From Hyphomicrobiales bacterium (GTDB lineage Bacteria; Pseudomonadota; Alphaproteobacteria; Rhizobiales; Rhizobiaceae), in NCBI GenBank assembly GCA_900473745.1, contig UCMW01000006.1:62001-126000 (forward strand): a DNA stretch of 64,000 bases, in the 5' to 3' direction. The notes beneath the pieces were generated by a model. The model saw nothing but the letters and a program-made list of their open reading frames with translations, did not search any database and had not been told where the DNA came from. Below are positions 9,165 to 17,365 of the stretch, piece by piece (position 1 is the first letter of the stretch; the number at the start of each line of letters is the position of its first letter). The position numbers and the translations under genes were made by a program.

Positions 9165-9893
9165 ATGATCACAATGCATTCCAAGGCACCAGAACCCGTG
9201 AAAAAAATGCAGCGCAGTTTTGCCGTCGAATATAGGTCCGGCAGACGAAAAACTCACTCCGTACCCAAGTCCATCTGGGGAGATGTGGATCTCAGCTCCG
9301 TCGCCCGTGAGGTAGATAAAGAGGTAAATCCGCATTCAGTGTTTCAAACGGAGAAGAGCAGACCTGGTGATGGATCGTTTCGGTCTGAGGCTCACCTGGT
9401 CGAGCCATTGTTGACACCTCAGATCGTTGAGCCCACAAGTATAAAAAAGGCAGAGGAGACGTTTATGGCTGCTCAAGACGAGACGATGACCACCAGCGAA
9501 GGACAAGCGGCTGTAGAGCCGCCTGCAACTGCCAAAAAGCAGCGCAAGCCGCGTGCAAAGAAGACGGTGCTGGAAACGTCGGCTTCTGAAATTATGCGAA
9601 CCGCGGACGCTGGTGCGATCACATCTGAAAAGCCAAAGCGGGGACGCAAGGCGAAGTCGGTTACAGCGGCTGAGGGCGTAAAACGCCCCGCTGTTAAACG
9701 GGGTCCGCGCGCTGCAAAGCCTGATCCTGTGGCTGTTCAGGAAGTTGCCGTGCCCGAGGCGGTCGCGGCAGCAAGTGATGAAATGGCCGATCTTCTCCAG
9801 CTCGAGGAAGAGAACAAGAAGCTGCGCAAGCTTCTGGCAGAGAAGCTTCGTGCAGAAAATGCCGACCTGAGAAAGCGTCTCAAGCTCGCTTAA
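9165..9893 (+). CDS. SyrB-like protein with C-terminal coiled coil
   Basis: A 242-residue protein. The N-terminal part has SFAVEYRSGRRKTHS and PKSIWGDVDL. The middle is low-complexity and rich in Lys, Ala, Pro and Arg (KKQRKPRAKKTV, KPKRGRKAKS), AT-hook-like. The C-terminus LLQLEEENKKLRKLLAEKLR followed by AENADLRKRLKLA is a leucine-zipper-like coiled coil typical of the rhizobial SyrB family, known as a regulator of syrM in Ensifer. The usual Tnp-like HTH of SyrB is not obvious. A nucleoid or DNA-associated role is likely; the specific target is unknown. Confidence 0.65.
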   Translation: MITMHSKAPEPVKKMQRSFAVEYRSGRRKTHSVPKSIWGDVDLSSVAREVDKEVNPHSVFQTEKSRPGDGSFRSEAHLVEPLLTPQIVEPTSIKKAEETFMAAQDETMTTSEGQAAVEPPATAKKQRKPRAKKTVLETSASEIMRTADAGAITSEKPKRGRKAKSVTAAEGVKRPAVKRGPRAAKPDPVAVQEVAVPEAVAAASDEMADLLQLEEENKKLRKLLAEKLRAENADLRKRLKLA

Positions 9894-10015
9894 ATTGGGT
9901 CTCGTGGCCGATTGCCGATCGCTGCCGCTGGCCCCGTTGAAACGAGGACTGGACTGGTTGCGGCCGAACTCATGATTGGCTCGGCGCGCTCCATCTGTCG
10001 TCGACAAATGCGAGG

Positions 10016-10570
10016 TTGAAACCATTGGCGTCTCCTTGGAAGTTTCTGACACGTCTCGTGCGGCCACAACGCCTCGAGAAAGATGACGGGAAGGCTGATA
10101 GGGACAGCAAGCCTGACGTCGCTCAATCCCAAACCACTGGCGAGAAGGATGTTGAACACGCCGATCCGCCGGCAACGGAAACGCAAGTACCCGCCGATCC
10201 AAGCGCTCAGGCGATCATTGAGCCAGCACAAGGCGATGCGAAGAAGAGGCGGGCTCGCAACAAAAGGGGTGCCAATACTTTAAAGGGTGAGCCGGTTTCC
10301 GAGCCGATGGGCCCCACGAAAATGCCGCGTGAAGGGGTTGGGCCCGAACGCGCCGTGGTGATCGCAGAGCCACTCCTGGAGCGCAGGACGCGTTCAATAG
10401 GCGTCAAGTCTGTCACACTTGTTTCGACGACCTTGCCGGCTCCAAGGTCAGCGGCTGATGAAATCATGCGTGCTGATGAAGAGATCAAGCAGCTTCGCCT
10501 AGAGCTGGCAGACAAAGTCAGACTGCAGAACCTGCAATTGAGAAAAATGCTTGAGCGGTTCGAGCGCTGA
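10016..10570 (+). CDS. SyrB-like / coiled-coil hypothetical protein (184 aa)
   Basis: TTG at 10016 gives MKPLASPWKFLTRLVRPQRL, a short basic amphipathic head. A disordered, charged middle follows, with KKRRARNKRGA. The C-terminus EEIKQLRLELADKVRLQNLQ then LRKMLERF is a short coiled coil built like that of the preceding gene, so the two look like divergent relatives. No good ribosome site precedes the TTG and no ATG is available, so the exact start is uncertain. Confidence 0.5.
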   Translation: MKPLASPWKFLTRLVRPQRLEKDDGKADRDSKPDVAQSQTTGEKDVEHADPPATETQVPADPSAQAIIEPAQGDAKKRRARNKRGANTLKGEPVSEPMGPTKMPREGVGPERAVVIAEPLLERRTRSIGVKSVTLVSTTLPAPRSAADEIMRADEEIKQLRLELADKVRLQNLQLRKMLERFER

Positions 10571-10807
10571 GCTCGATCGATTGTCTCGCGCGCGTGATGA
10601 CACGACCGCGTGACCTTAAGACCGCCATCGTTGTTGCGGCAATCCAAGCAGGCAGTGACGATCCTCGGATGGGACCCGCGCATGCCAGTTTCCCTCACGC
10701 CGTTGGTCACGGCCGTCTGCGTCTTTCGGTCTATCGAACTGAGCGGCACCTCCCGGGTTCCCGGCCGAGGCCCTTTGTCTAGGAACGGACGCAAGAATCG
10801 ACCCCCG

Positions 10808-10832
10808 GGAACAAGTTCATGTTTTAGAGGTT
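10808..10832 (+). promoter_or_regulatory. Candidate EcfG-type promoter
   Basis: GGAAC at 10808-10812, 16 bases, then GGTT at 10829-10832, one mismatch from the consensus. It lies about 78 bases before the ATG at 10910, in an otherwise empty 339-base interval. Confidence 0.4.
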
Positions 10833-10909
10833 GCGTTGTGCTTGTGCAGCCCAACCGCATTAGGCACCCCGGGAGGGCGGGCCTTCATCAAATCGACAGG
10901 AGGAGAAAA

Positions 10910-11227
10910 ATGATGAATATCAAGGCCAGAGGCTTCGAAAGCCAGGATGAGCTACGCGAAGTTCTGGAAGAAATTGCGGATACTGAAACCAAGACGTCCC
11001 CGGCAAATCGGCAGGTCCAGCGGGAGGTAGCTTCACTCCGCGCCAGGCTCGAAGATCTTCGTATTCGGGTCGGCGAAATCGTCGCCGAAAACAGTCTGGT
11101 TGATCAAGAAGAACTTGAGCGCCATCAGCCGAGAAAGCTTCTTTTTCCCTCTGCCTTATCAGTCGCGTCGGGCGCTCTTGCAGGATTGCTGGTCGGTCTT
11201 TCTCATAGAAGACCAGAACGGGCTTGA
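10910..11227 (+). CDS. Small membrane-anchored protein, ElaB/YqjD-like architecture (105 aa)
   Basis: ATG 10910 (or the adjacent ATG 10913) follows AGGAGG at a good distance. The product has a helical soluble part (REVASLRARLEDLRIRVGEI) and one C-terminal membrane helix (ALSVASGALAGLLVGL) ending in basic residues. That layout is the same as ElaB/YqjD-type proteins, which anchor ribosomes to the inner membrane in stationary phase. The assignment rests on architecture, not sequence identity. A stress-type promoter candidate upstream fits that role. Confidence 0.6.
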   Translation: MMNIKARGFESQDELREVLEEIADTETKTSPANRQVQREVASLRARLEDLRIRVGEIVAENSLVDQEELERHQPRKLLFPSALSVASGALAGLLVGLSHRRPERA

Positions 11228-11250
11228 AGATTCTGATTGTCGAGCAAATT

Positions 11251-11545
11251 ATGCTAGCGGAGGGTTTTTTCGCACAGATCCGTGGATCGGTCGCGCCGAG
11301 ACTTTTAAACGCGGATCTTTTCGTCAATGAGACGGAGGCCTATGGCAAGATGATGAGGCCTCCCACAGCATCCGGAGCCTCACCCTGCGTCATGCCGCCA
11401 TGCTCGGCCCACCGGGGACGGTATATATCTACCCTTCCTACGGTCTTCACTGGTGCTTCAACATCGCATGCCAACCCGGAAATGCGGTGCTTATTCGCGC
11501 GCGGTATCCCGCAGACGGCCTCGAACTCATGGCCTGCGGCGCAAC
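11251..11545 (+). pseudogene. Decayed 3-methyladenine DNA glycosylase (AAG/MPG family)
   Basis: The first frame gives SVAPRLLNADLFVNETEAYG. A shift near 11346 leads to EASHSIRSLTLRHAAMLGPP then YIYPSYGLHWCFNIAC and GNAVLIRARYPADGLE. These are successive conserved blocks of the alkyladenine glycosylase family, including the active-site ETEAY. The frameshift and the abrupt end after ELM show that it is not functional. Confidence 0.75.
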
Positions 11546-11589
11546 CGGTCTGATCCTCTCTCATTGTGCCGGGGACCAGGCTTCCCTAT

Positions 11590-11935
11590 TCACTCCAGCT
11601 GGGCAGTCCACCCTTTACCATCAGAGGAGACTGGGCAGCTGAAGGCGCCCAACATATCACCGGTCACTATAGTCTCAAGGAATTCGGCAAGCTCGCCGTG
11701 AGAGAGCTTTCGGCCGGCCGCCCGCTGGTGGTCAATGATAACGTGGCGGAGATGGATCCCGAGGAAGCTGCAACGTTCCAGCAGATCGGAATTTCCGCCA
11801 CGGTGTGCGTGCCCCGTTTGAAAGACGGAAGGCTGACGGCCTTGATGGCCGTTCATCATTGCGTGCGGCATCAATGGACAGACCACGAGGTCGTCCTCGT
11901 TCTTGAGGTTACCGATAGCGAGCCTGCAGGCTCAA
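11590..11935 (+). pseudogene. GAF-domain fragment of a sensor kinase
   Basis: The frame encodes HITGHYSLKEFGKLAVRELS, RPLVVNDNVAEMDPEEA and VCVPRLKDGRLTALMAVHHC followed by RHQWTDHEVVLVLEV. This is the GAF domain found in HWE-type kinases, where it usually precedes the kinase core. It begins right after the glycosylase relic and loses similarity after VTD. No kinase domain follows, so it is a stranded fragment, probably joined here by deletion. Confidence 0.65.
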
Positions 11936-12149
11936 GGAGGGGAACAAACTGCCCGGCCCAGTTCGCGCCGGGACTGCCCCGCGTGCCGGCCTTTGATGAG
12001 ACGCTGTCTCGCTTCCGCGAAGGCTGTGGATCCATGCCCCTCTGCTTCGCTGATCTCGGCTTTCCAATCTTCAGGACGAGATTGATGCTGCGCGATGTCA
12101 TGCCTGACTGGGCCAGAGGCCGCACGAGTTTTCTACGATGACCAGAGAT

Positions 12150-12510
12150 TGACACGGGTCAGCGCCATGCTCAGCGGGAAGCTCCATAAAATCGGATGTA
12201 AGGTGGGCCGACCAAGGCCCGATCCTGCGCGAATCTCGCATTCTTGGTCGTGTCCTGCACAACCACTACCATAGCGGCAAAATGAATCCTCCCGCGTAAC
12301 CTCTTCGGCTGGCATTTCCGAGCAAGGCCTTGTGCCACTGCCTGTGGGCGCCGATAAAGGAGACGATGCCGATCTCGACAATGAAGATCTCGTATCCGTT
12401 TGACGATGCGATCGAAGCCGGATCCTTGAGAGCGTCGAGCATGTCCAGCTCTTCGAGAGCCGCGAGGCGTGACTGGCCATCGCCTCGGCCGACAACTTCC
12501 CAAATTCACG
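12150..12510 (-). pseudogene. Frameshifted GAF-domain remnant
   Basis: The minus strand shows RLAALEELDMLDALKDP, then in another frame GFDRIVKRIRDLHC, then VEIGIVSFIGAHRQWHKAL, then EMPAEEVTREDSFCRY. These are consecutive blocks of the GAF domain of the type that precedes GGDEF or kinase modules. At least three frame changes within 350 bases make it a heavily decayed remnant. Confidence 0.6.
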
Positions 12511-12713
12511 AATTGCTACTATGGTGCCCCCAGATCGGGAACATGATGCGGAAGTGGTAAAAGTTTAGACGCCCAAGTGCCCGGAAGACGCCTTTCGGTC
12601 GGCGAGCGGGAGCTGCGCGCGGCGTGGGGGAGCCACTTCCTATCAATTTTGGTTGTTGCAACAGAATTGATCTAGCGCTTGGTGAAAGCCTGTGATGCAG
12701 GGCGGCTATTCAC

Positions 12714-12896
12714 CTATCGCGAGGAACGAAGTGTCAAGATACTCTCTTTGGCGATATGGGTGAGCGTCACCAATTCGTCGATATCGGAAAATCCGCTGCG
12801 AACCAGATCAGTGACGATCGTCTTTACATCGTCGGAACGATCGTCGAGCCGGGACAGGGTATTGTTGATGATAGAATGTTCGGTCTGCTGCAGCAT
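12714..12896 (-). CDS. Small acidic hypothetical protein (60 aa)
   Basis: ATG at 12896 follows a GGGAGAGG ribosome site. The product, beginning MLQQTEHSIINNTLSRLDDR, is helical and acidic and ends THIAKESILTLRSSR. No family is recognised. A longer in-frame start at 12971 has no ribosome site. Confidence 0.45.
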   Translation of the reverse strand: MLQQTEHSIINNTLSRLDDRSDDVKTIVTDLVRSGFSDIDELVTLTHIAKESILTLRSSR

Positions 12897-13149
12897 TGCA
12901 CCTCTCCCAAACCATTGGCGACACTTAGCCCAAAAAAAGTCGCGAAGTCTAATGGATTTATAAAGGGTCATTTCTACGGCTGCAGAAATGAGCTCTTAAC
13001 GACGGCCGCGTGCAAAAGGTTTTTGGGGGGAGGCCCCTGGCTGCATAAGCTCGCAAGGCAGTCAGATTTAGTTTCCGCTTTTTTTCAAGCGCTTCCACAG
13101 CGTCCTGAAGTAGAACACAGTCCGGACCCATTCAGATGAACCGGTTGAG

Positions 13150-13518
13150 TTGGTCCGGGCGCCTAGTTTAGACCTGGTTCTCGTCATGGGCGTGTTTTAT
13201 CATCTGCGACATCCTCTGCTCGCGCTAGATCCGCTGTACAGCAATGTGGTGGATGATCTCATGCTGTTCCAGAGACTGCAGCGTGAGGCACCAGGCAGTT
13301 TTCCCCCCTCGATGACGATGAGTTTTCGAACAGGCGGCTTCGACCTGCTCCAATTTCCGAAGCTTCATTTTGTTGAAGATTCCCAATTAGGCCGCGGCGG
13401 AAGCGATGTTGCGAAGCTCCGGCTTTGTATTGAAGCGCAGCCGGAACGAGAAGTCTATCTCTGCCTTAAGGTGAGCCCCACTACGCGATCGACCTATGCC
13501 GCCATTCATCGCTCATGA
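13150..13518 (+). pseudogene. Remnant of a TIGR04290-type SAM methyltransferase
   Basis: The frame reads LDLVLVMGVFYHLRHPLLAL then DPLYSNVVDDLMLFQRL, matching the post-motif-I part of this methyltransferase family (usual form DLVLFMGVFYHLRYPLLALD). The SAM-binding N-terminus is absent upstream and the later part is altered, so it is a truncated relic. Confidence 0.65.
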
Positions 13519-13578
13519 TCGAGGTCGGCCTTGGGCCGAGTTGCCGCAGACGCTCGACAGCGGAATTGAAAGAGCCGG

Positions 13579-13603
13579 GGAACAGTCGCGGGCACCGCGA
13601 GTT
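13579..13603 (+). promoter_or_regulatory. Candidate EcfG-type promoter
   Basis: GGAAC at 13579-13583, 16 bases, AGTT at 13600-13603. It has the same variant (AGTT) and the same spacing as the candidate at 2803, and it precedes the second short sigma-like gene by 35 bases. Confidence 0.45.
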
Positions 13604-13637
13604 TGGAGGCATCTTCACAAGCAGCCGGGGACTTGAA

Positions 13638-14090
13638 ATGGTGCAACTCGACTTTCCTGCCTCAGGCTGCCGTCACAAGATGCACCAGTTCGCCTTTTGC
13701 CTTCTGGCCGACGAAGACCTGGCGGAGGAAGTTACGGCTGCAGCATTCGCCATGGCAATTCGTAACGTCGATGAAGCAAAAACTTTTCCCTGCGGGTTAA
13801 GTTGGCTCTTCGTCAACCTATGGCGGGTGGTGAGACCTGCGCTTGTGCAGCAAAGCGCTTATGCGCGGACAGCGAGATTTTCCCGTATGACGATTTTGGA
13901 CATCCCCGCGACCGAGCGCGCAGTCCTTGTTTTGACCGATGGTTTCAGCTTTGACACGGCTCTTACCGCGCGTATCTGTGAGACTACCGAAGCGGATGTC
14001 ATCGATGTCCTACGCCGTGCCCGAGGCAAGCTCCAACGGATCGCGAGGATCGGGGCTCCCAATCCTCACAGTTCCAATCTCGTGCATTGA
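13638..14090 (+). CDS. Short sigma-70 / ECF-like protein
   Basis: About 150 residues from ATG 13638. The first half, MHQFAFCLLADEDLAEEVTA then AAFAMAIRNV, follows the region 2 pattern of ECF factors. The second half, LDIPATERAVLVLTDGFSFD then TEADVIDVLRRARGKLQRI, follows region 4 weakly. The gene is similar in size and build to 2853-3323, and both follow a GGAAC-N16-AGTT sequence. An upstream in-frame start at 13515 exists, but the promoter-like motif would then be inside the gene. Confidence 0.55.
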   Translation: MVQLDFPASGCRHKMHQFAFCLLADEDLAEEVTAAAFAMAIRNVDEAKTFPCGLSWLFVNLWRVVRPALVQQSAYARTARFSRMTILDIPATERAVLVLTDGFSFDTALTARICETTEADVIDVLRRARGKLQRIARIGAPNPHSSNLVH

Positions 14091-14282
14091 ACTATCTTCT
14101 CGACTGGAGATGTTATCGTCCTCCCATATGTCAGATCCGAAGTCTGGCCCCCTGACCCAAGCGTGAGAGCCCCTGCGGGATATCTCCCGGTGAAAATGCA
14201 ACCACATCATATCGCGGGCCAGAATCCGCAATCGAACCGCAGTTAAAGCCTCTATATTCTTGAGAAAATTGAGGAGGCAACT

Positions 14283-15380
14283 ATGAGCGGAACAAGCGAG
14301 CGATCCCGACTGCCGAGCCTGGCGTCCATCACAGTCGCCTTCGTTTCGATCAGCGCGGTTTTGGGTCTATGGGTCGCTTATGGCGTGATCAGCGAACGAG
14401 CGAGATCCTTTGAGGAGGCAAGCCTGCAGCGAGCCCTCGAGACGCGTACGCGAGGGATCCAGACAGCGCTCGCTCAGGCACTTTACCGGGAATGGAATGC
14501 ACTTGCTGCGATCCGAGGCCAAGCAGTCGCCCTTACATCGGCCGACCTTCAAAACAGACTAAACGCGATCGTTGGCAATGGAGACGTGGTCTCGTGGGCG
14601 GGATATGCTGAAACCGACGGAACAGTCATCGCTGCCTCGAACGGACTGCTCGTCGATCAGAATGTCGGTGAAAGGCCTTGGTTCAGAGAGGGCCTCAAAG
14701 GCGAATTTGCGGGAGACGCCCACGAGGCAGTCCTGCTGGCATCCTTGCTCGCATCTAAAGGGGAGCCGTTGCGCTTCATTGATTTTGCCGTGCCACTGAA
14801 CGGTCCCGACGGCAGCGTAAGGGGCGTACTTGGCTTGCATCTGAACGTGGCTTGGATCAAGCGGCTGATTGACGAGCTGGCAACGGCGCTCAATGTCGAT
14901 ATCGTTCTCGTCGGCGCAACCGGTAGTGCGTCAGCATCTTCTATTCCGTCATTGCCCGATCTTTCAGGTCTGGGAAGCCTGCAGCGAGCTCGTAGCGGCG
15001 CGATCGGCACCAGTGTCGAGCAGTGGCCAGACGGGCGCTCCTATTTTACGCTGACCGTGCCAGAACTCGACTACAAGGGACTGCCAAAGTTCGGCTGGAA
15101 CATTGTGGCGCGCATCGATGGAAGTGCCGCAACGATTCCGGCCCGCGAAATGTCGAACTATCTGATCGTAAGGCTGGCGGGCATGGCAGGTATCCTGCTT
15201 CTTCTGACCGCGCTTTTTGTCGTCGCCTTCATCCGGCCCTTCTCGCGATTGGCGGTGAATGCGACCGAAATTGCCAATGGCAGCGATACCTATCCTATGG
15301 AAAGCAACCGTACGCGCGAAATGAGCATGATCAGTGCAGCATTGGCGCGACTACAGGCCGACAGCCAACGACAGGACTAG
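14283..15380 (+). CDS. Membrane sensor protein with Cache domain and HAMP-like tail, no output domain
   Basis: A 365-residue protein with a strong GAGGAGG ribosome site before ATG 14283. An N-terminal helix (ITVAFVSISAVLGLWVAYGV), a roughly 240-residue periplasmic Cache-type domain (ERPWFREGLKGEFAGDAHEA), a second helix (LAGMAGILLLLTALFVVAFI) and a short HAMP-like segment (VNATEIANGSDTYPM) follow. The protein stops where a GGDEF, kinase or chemoreceptor domain would normally begin. It converges on bgsA with 11 bases between stop codons. It could be a truncated receptor or a stand-alone sensor working with the glucan synthase. Confidence 0.75.
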   Translation: MSGTSERSRLPSLASITVAFVSISAVLGLWVAYGVISERARSFEEASLQRALETRTRGIQTALAQALYREWNALAAIRGQAVALTSADLQNRLNAIVGNGDVVSWAGYAETDGTVIAASNGLLVDQNVGERPWFREGLKGEFAGDAHEAVLLASLLASKGEPLRFIDFAVPLNGPDGSVRGVLGLHLNVAWIKRLIDELATALNVDIVLVGATGSASASSIPSLPDLSGLGSLQRARSGAIGTSVEQWPDGRSYFTLTVPELDYKGLPKFGWNIVARIDGSAATIPAREMSNYLIVRLAGMAGILLLLTALFVVAFIRPFSRLAVNATEIANGSDTYPMESNRTREMSMISAALARLQADSQRQD

Positions 15381-15391
15381 GTTAGGCCCAC

Positions 15392-17362
15392 TCACAATCG
15401 GCTGGCCCGCTTCAACACGGCGCCGATAATTGCGCTCAGACGGGTGGAGGTGATGCTCGGCACGAGCCCCTCCACATAAAGACGCTTGAGCAAGAGTTCA
15501 TACTGCGCATCCGACAGTTTCAGAGATAACACGGAGCCGTCGCCCCTTGCTTCAAGCACATAAGCAGGCATATCGCCTAGATCGCGAAATTTGATCTCAA
15601 GTGGGGCGCCCGGCTTTAGCGCCAAGCCGCGGATACGGGCGGTACCCTGAGTAAGATCGGTCAACCAGACGCGTTTCAGCTGGCCTTCATAAAAAATGAC
15701 GCAGCGCTCTGGCTGATCGGCGAGATGTTGTTCAACTCGCGGCAGCTCGACGCAGACGGCAAGTGTCACGATCAGGATAAGCAAATTGTAGATCGTCCAT
15801 AAGAGGATGACTGCTTTTCCGTCGCCGGCATCGTTGAAAGCAAAGGAATCGTCAAAGATTCCGATGACAAGCCCAAGCGCCGTTGACATGAACATCAACA
15901 GAAACGGCAGCATAAGCCGCCACTGGATTACCACTGTCGTGCGGTCGCCACCTTTGGCCGTGACGCTGAAGGGGTGTCCCTTTGGTTTGATCAGGCCGAT
16001 CACAGCGGCCCGCGTGATGGGGATTGCACCCAGCAACTGGCTTACATCATTGACGACGGGCACGATTAAGCCACCTGAGACGAAGTTGAGAGAAAACAGC
16101 ACCCACATGTAGTAGGGGACGAAATAGGCAATGATGTCGGGCACGTTGGCATCGACAACGGTGATGTTAAAGAACCAGTACAGGAGGGGAAAGATCACGG
16201 CCGCAAGACGGAACGAGAAGGTGCTGAGCCAAAAGACGACAGAATCTGCCACGCTCCAGCGGTCTCTCAACCGCAAGCCGTTTTGACCGAAGGGTCCAAG
16301 ACGACTGCGAGCGATCTGCATCAGGCCGAGGCACCATCTTGCGCGTTGCGTGACATATTCCTTCAAGCCTTCCGGGGCTAGCCCCTCCGTAAGAGCCTCG
16401 TTCAGATAGACTGTTCGATAGCCAGCTTCCTGCAGGACGAGGGTCAGCATGAAATCTTCGGTGATGCTCTCAGTGGGAAAGCCTCCAACCTTTTGCAGTG
16501 CATCCCAACGCGCAATCGACGACGTTCCACAACAAAACGCAATGCCCCAGGAATCTCGGCTGGGTTGCAGGTGATCGAAGAAAAAACGTTGTTCATCGGG
16601 ATAGGAGCGGCTGAGACCTAAATTGTGCTGGATCGGGTCAGGATTGAAAAAATGCTGAGGCGTTTGCACCAAACCGACATCCGCCTCGTGAAAGAGAGCA
16701 AGGGCGCGCGATACGAAGTCGGTATGGGGGACAAAATCGGCATCGAGCACCGCGATGAAGTCGGGCGCAACGCTCCCTTGAGCAAGAAGGGACAGGGCGT
16801 GATTGATATTGCCAGCTTTCGAACCCTTGTTGTCGGGCCGGCGGATGTAACGAACCTTTTGCGCATTACAGAAGTCCTGCAGCCAGTCCCGTCGGCCGTC
16901 GTCGAGGACCAGAACATCGCAATTGGGATGACGGCTCGATCGCGCTCCGATGATCGTGCGTTCGAGGACGCTTCGATCCTCGTTATAGGTGGCAATCAGG
17001 ACTGTGACCTTGGGCGGCGTCTCACCCCACCAGCCGAGGTTTTCTTCCACCTCGCTCGTGCGCGATGTCGTGCGGCTCAAGATCAAGAAAGCACTGAGCG
17101 ATGACAGGCTCGCCGCAGCTTCAAGCGCGAAAAACGACCAGCTGAAAAAGCATTCGAGCGACAGTGCTGGTGGAGGGAGCGTCTCAGTCGCCCTCCAGAC
17201 AATGTAACGGCATGTCAGTAAGGCACTGAGCGAGAACAGAATGCCGCGGTGAAGGTTGCTCGTATTTTTAAAAACGGCGGAACTGATAAGGGCGACCCCA
17301 AAGGTTAACAGACATATCATGGCTGCCGACCATAATTCGCTTCCACGCAGGAGATCTGTCAT
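15392..17362 (-). CDS. bgsA: Mixed-linkage beta-glucan synthase (GT2, BgsA-like)
   Basis: Polymerises glucose from UDP-glucose and moves the chain across the inner membrane. In Ensifer meliloti BgsA makes a (1-3)(1-4) beta-glucan and is activated by c-di-GMP through its C-terminus. Here 656 residues contain all processive GT2 motifs: DD at 154-155, DAD at 207-209, TED at 301-303 and QRARW at 339-343. Two N-terminal helices and at least four after the catalytic core (for example FWLSTFSFRLAAVIFPLLYW) form the channel. The soluble tail after about residue 550 carries the presumed c-di-GMP site. bgsB ends 3 bases upstream in the same direction, as expected for bgsBA. A cellulose synthase is less likely because no bcsB/Z/C is nearby. 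Confidence 0.85.
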   Translation of the reverse strand: MTDLLRGSELWSAAMICLLTFGVALISSAVFKNTSNLHRGILFSLSALLTCRYIVWRATETLPPPALSLECFFSWSFFALEAAASLSSLSAFLILSRTTSRTSEVEENLGWWGETPPKVTVLIATYNEDRSVLERTIIGARSSRHPNCDVLVLDDGRRDWLQDFCNAQKVRYIRRPDNKGSKAGNINHALSLLAQGSVAPDFIAVLDADFVPHTDFVSRALALFHEADVGLVQTPQHFFNPDPIQHNLGLSRSYPDEQRFFFDHLQPSRDSWGIAFCCGTSSIARWDALQKVGGFPTESITEDFMLTLVLQEAGYRTVYLNEALTEGLAPEGLKEYVTQRARWCLGLMQIARSRLGPFGQNGLRLRDRWSVADSVVFWLSTFSFRLAAVIFPLLYWFFNITVVDANVPDIIAYFVPYYMWVLFSLNFVSGGLIVPVVNDVSQLLGAIPITRAAVIGLIKPKGHPFSVTAKGGDRTTVVIQWRLMLPFLLMFMSTALGLVIGIFDDSFAFNDAGDGKAVILLWTIYNLLILIVTLAVCVELPRVEQHLADQPERCVIFYEGQLKRVWLTDLTQGTARIRGLALKPGAPLEIKFRDLGDMPAYVLEARGDGSVLSLKLSDAQYELLLKRLYVEGLVPSITSTRLSAIIGAVLKRASRL

Positions 17363-17365
17363 GGG

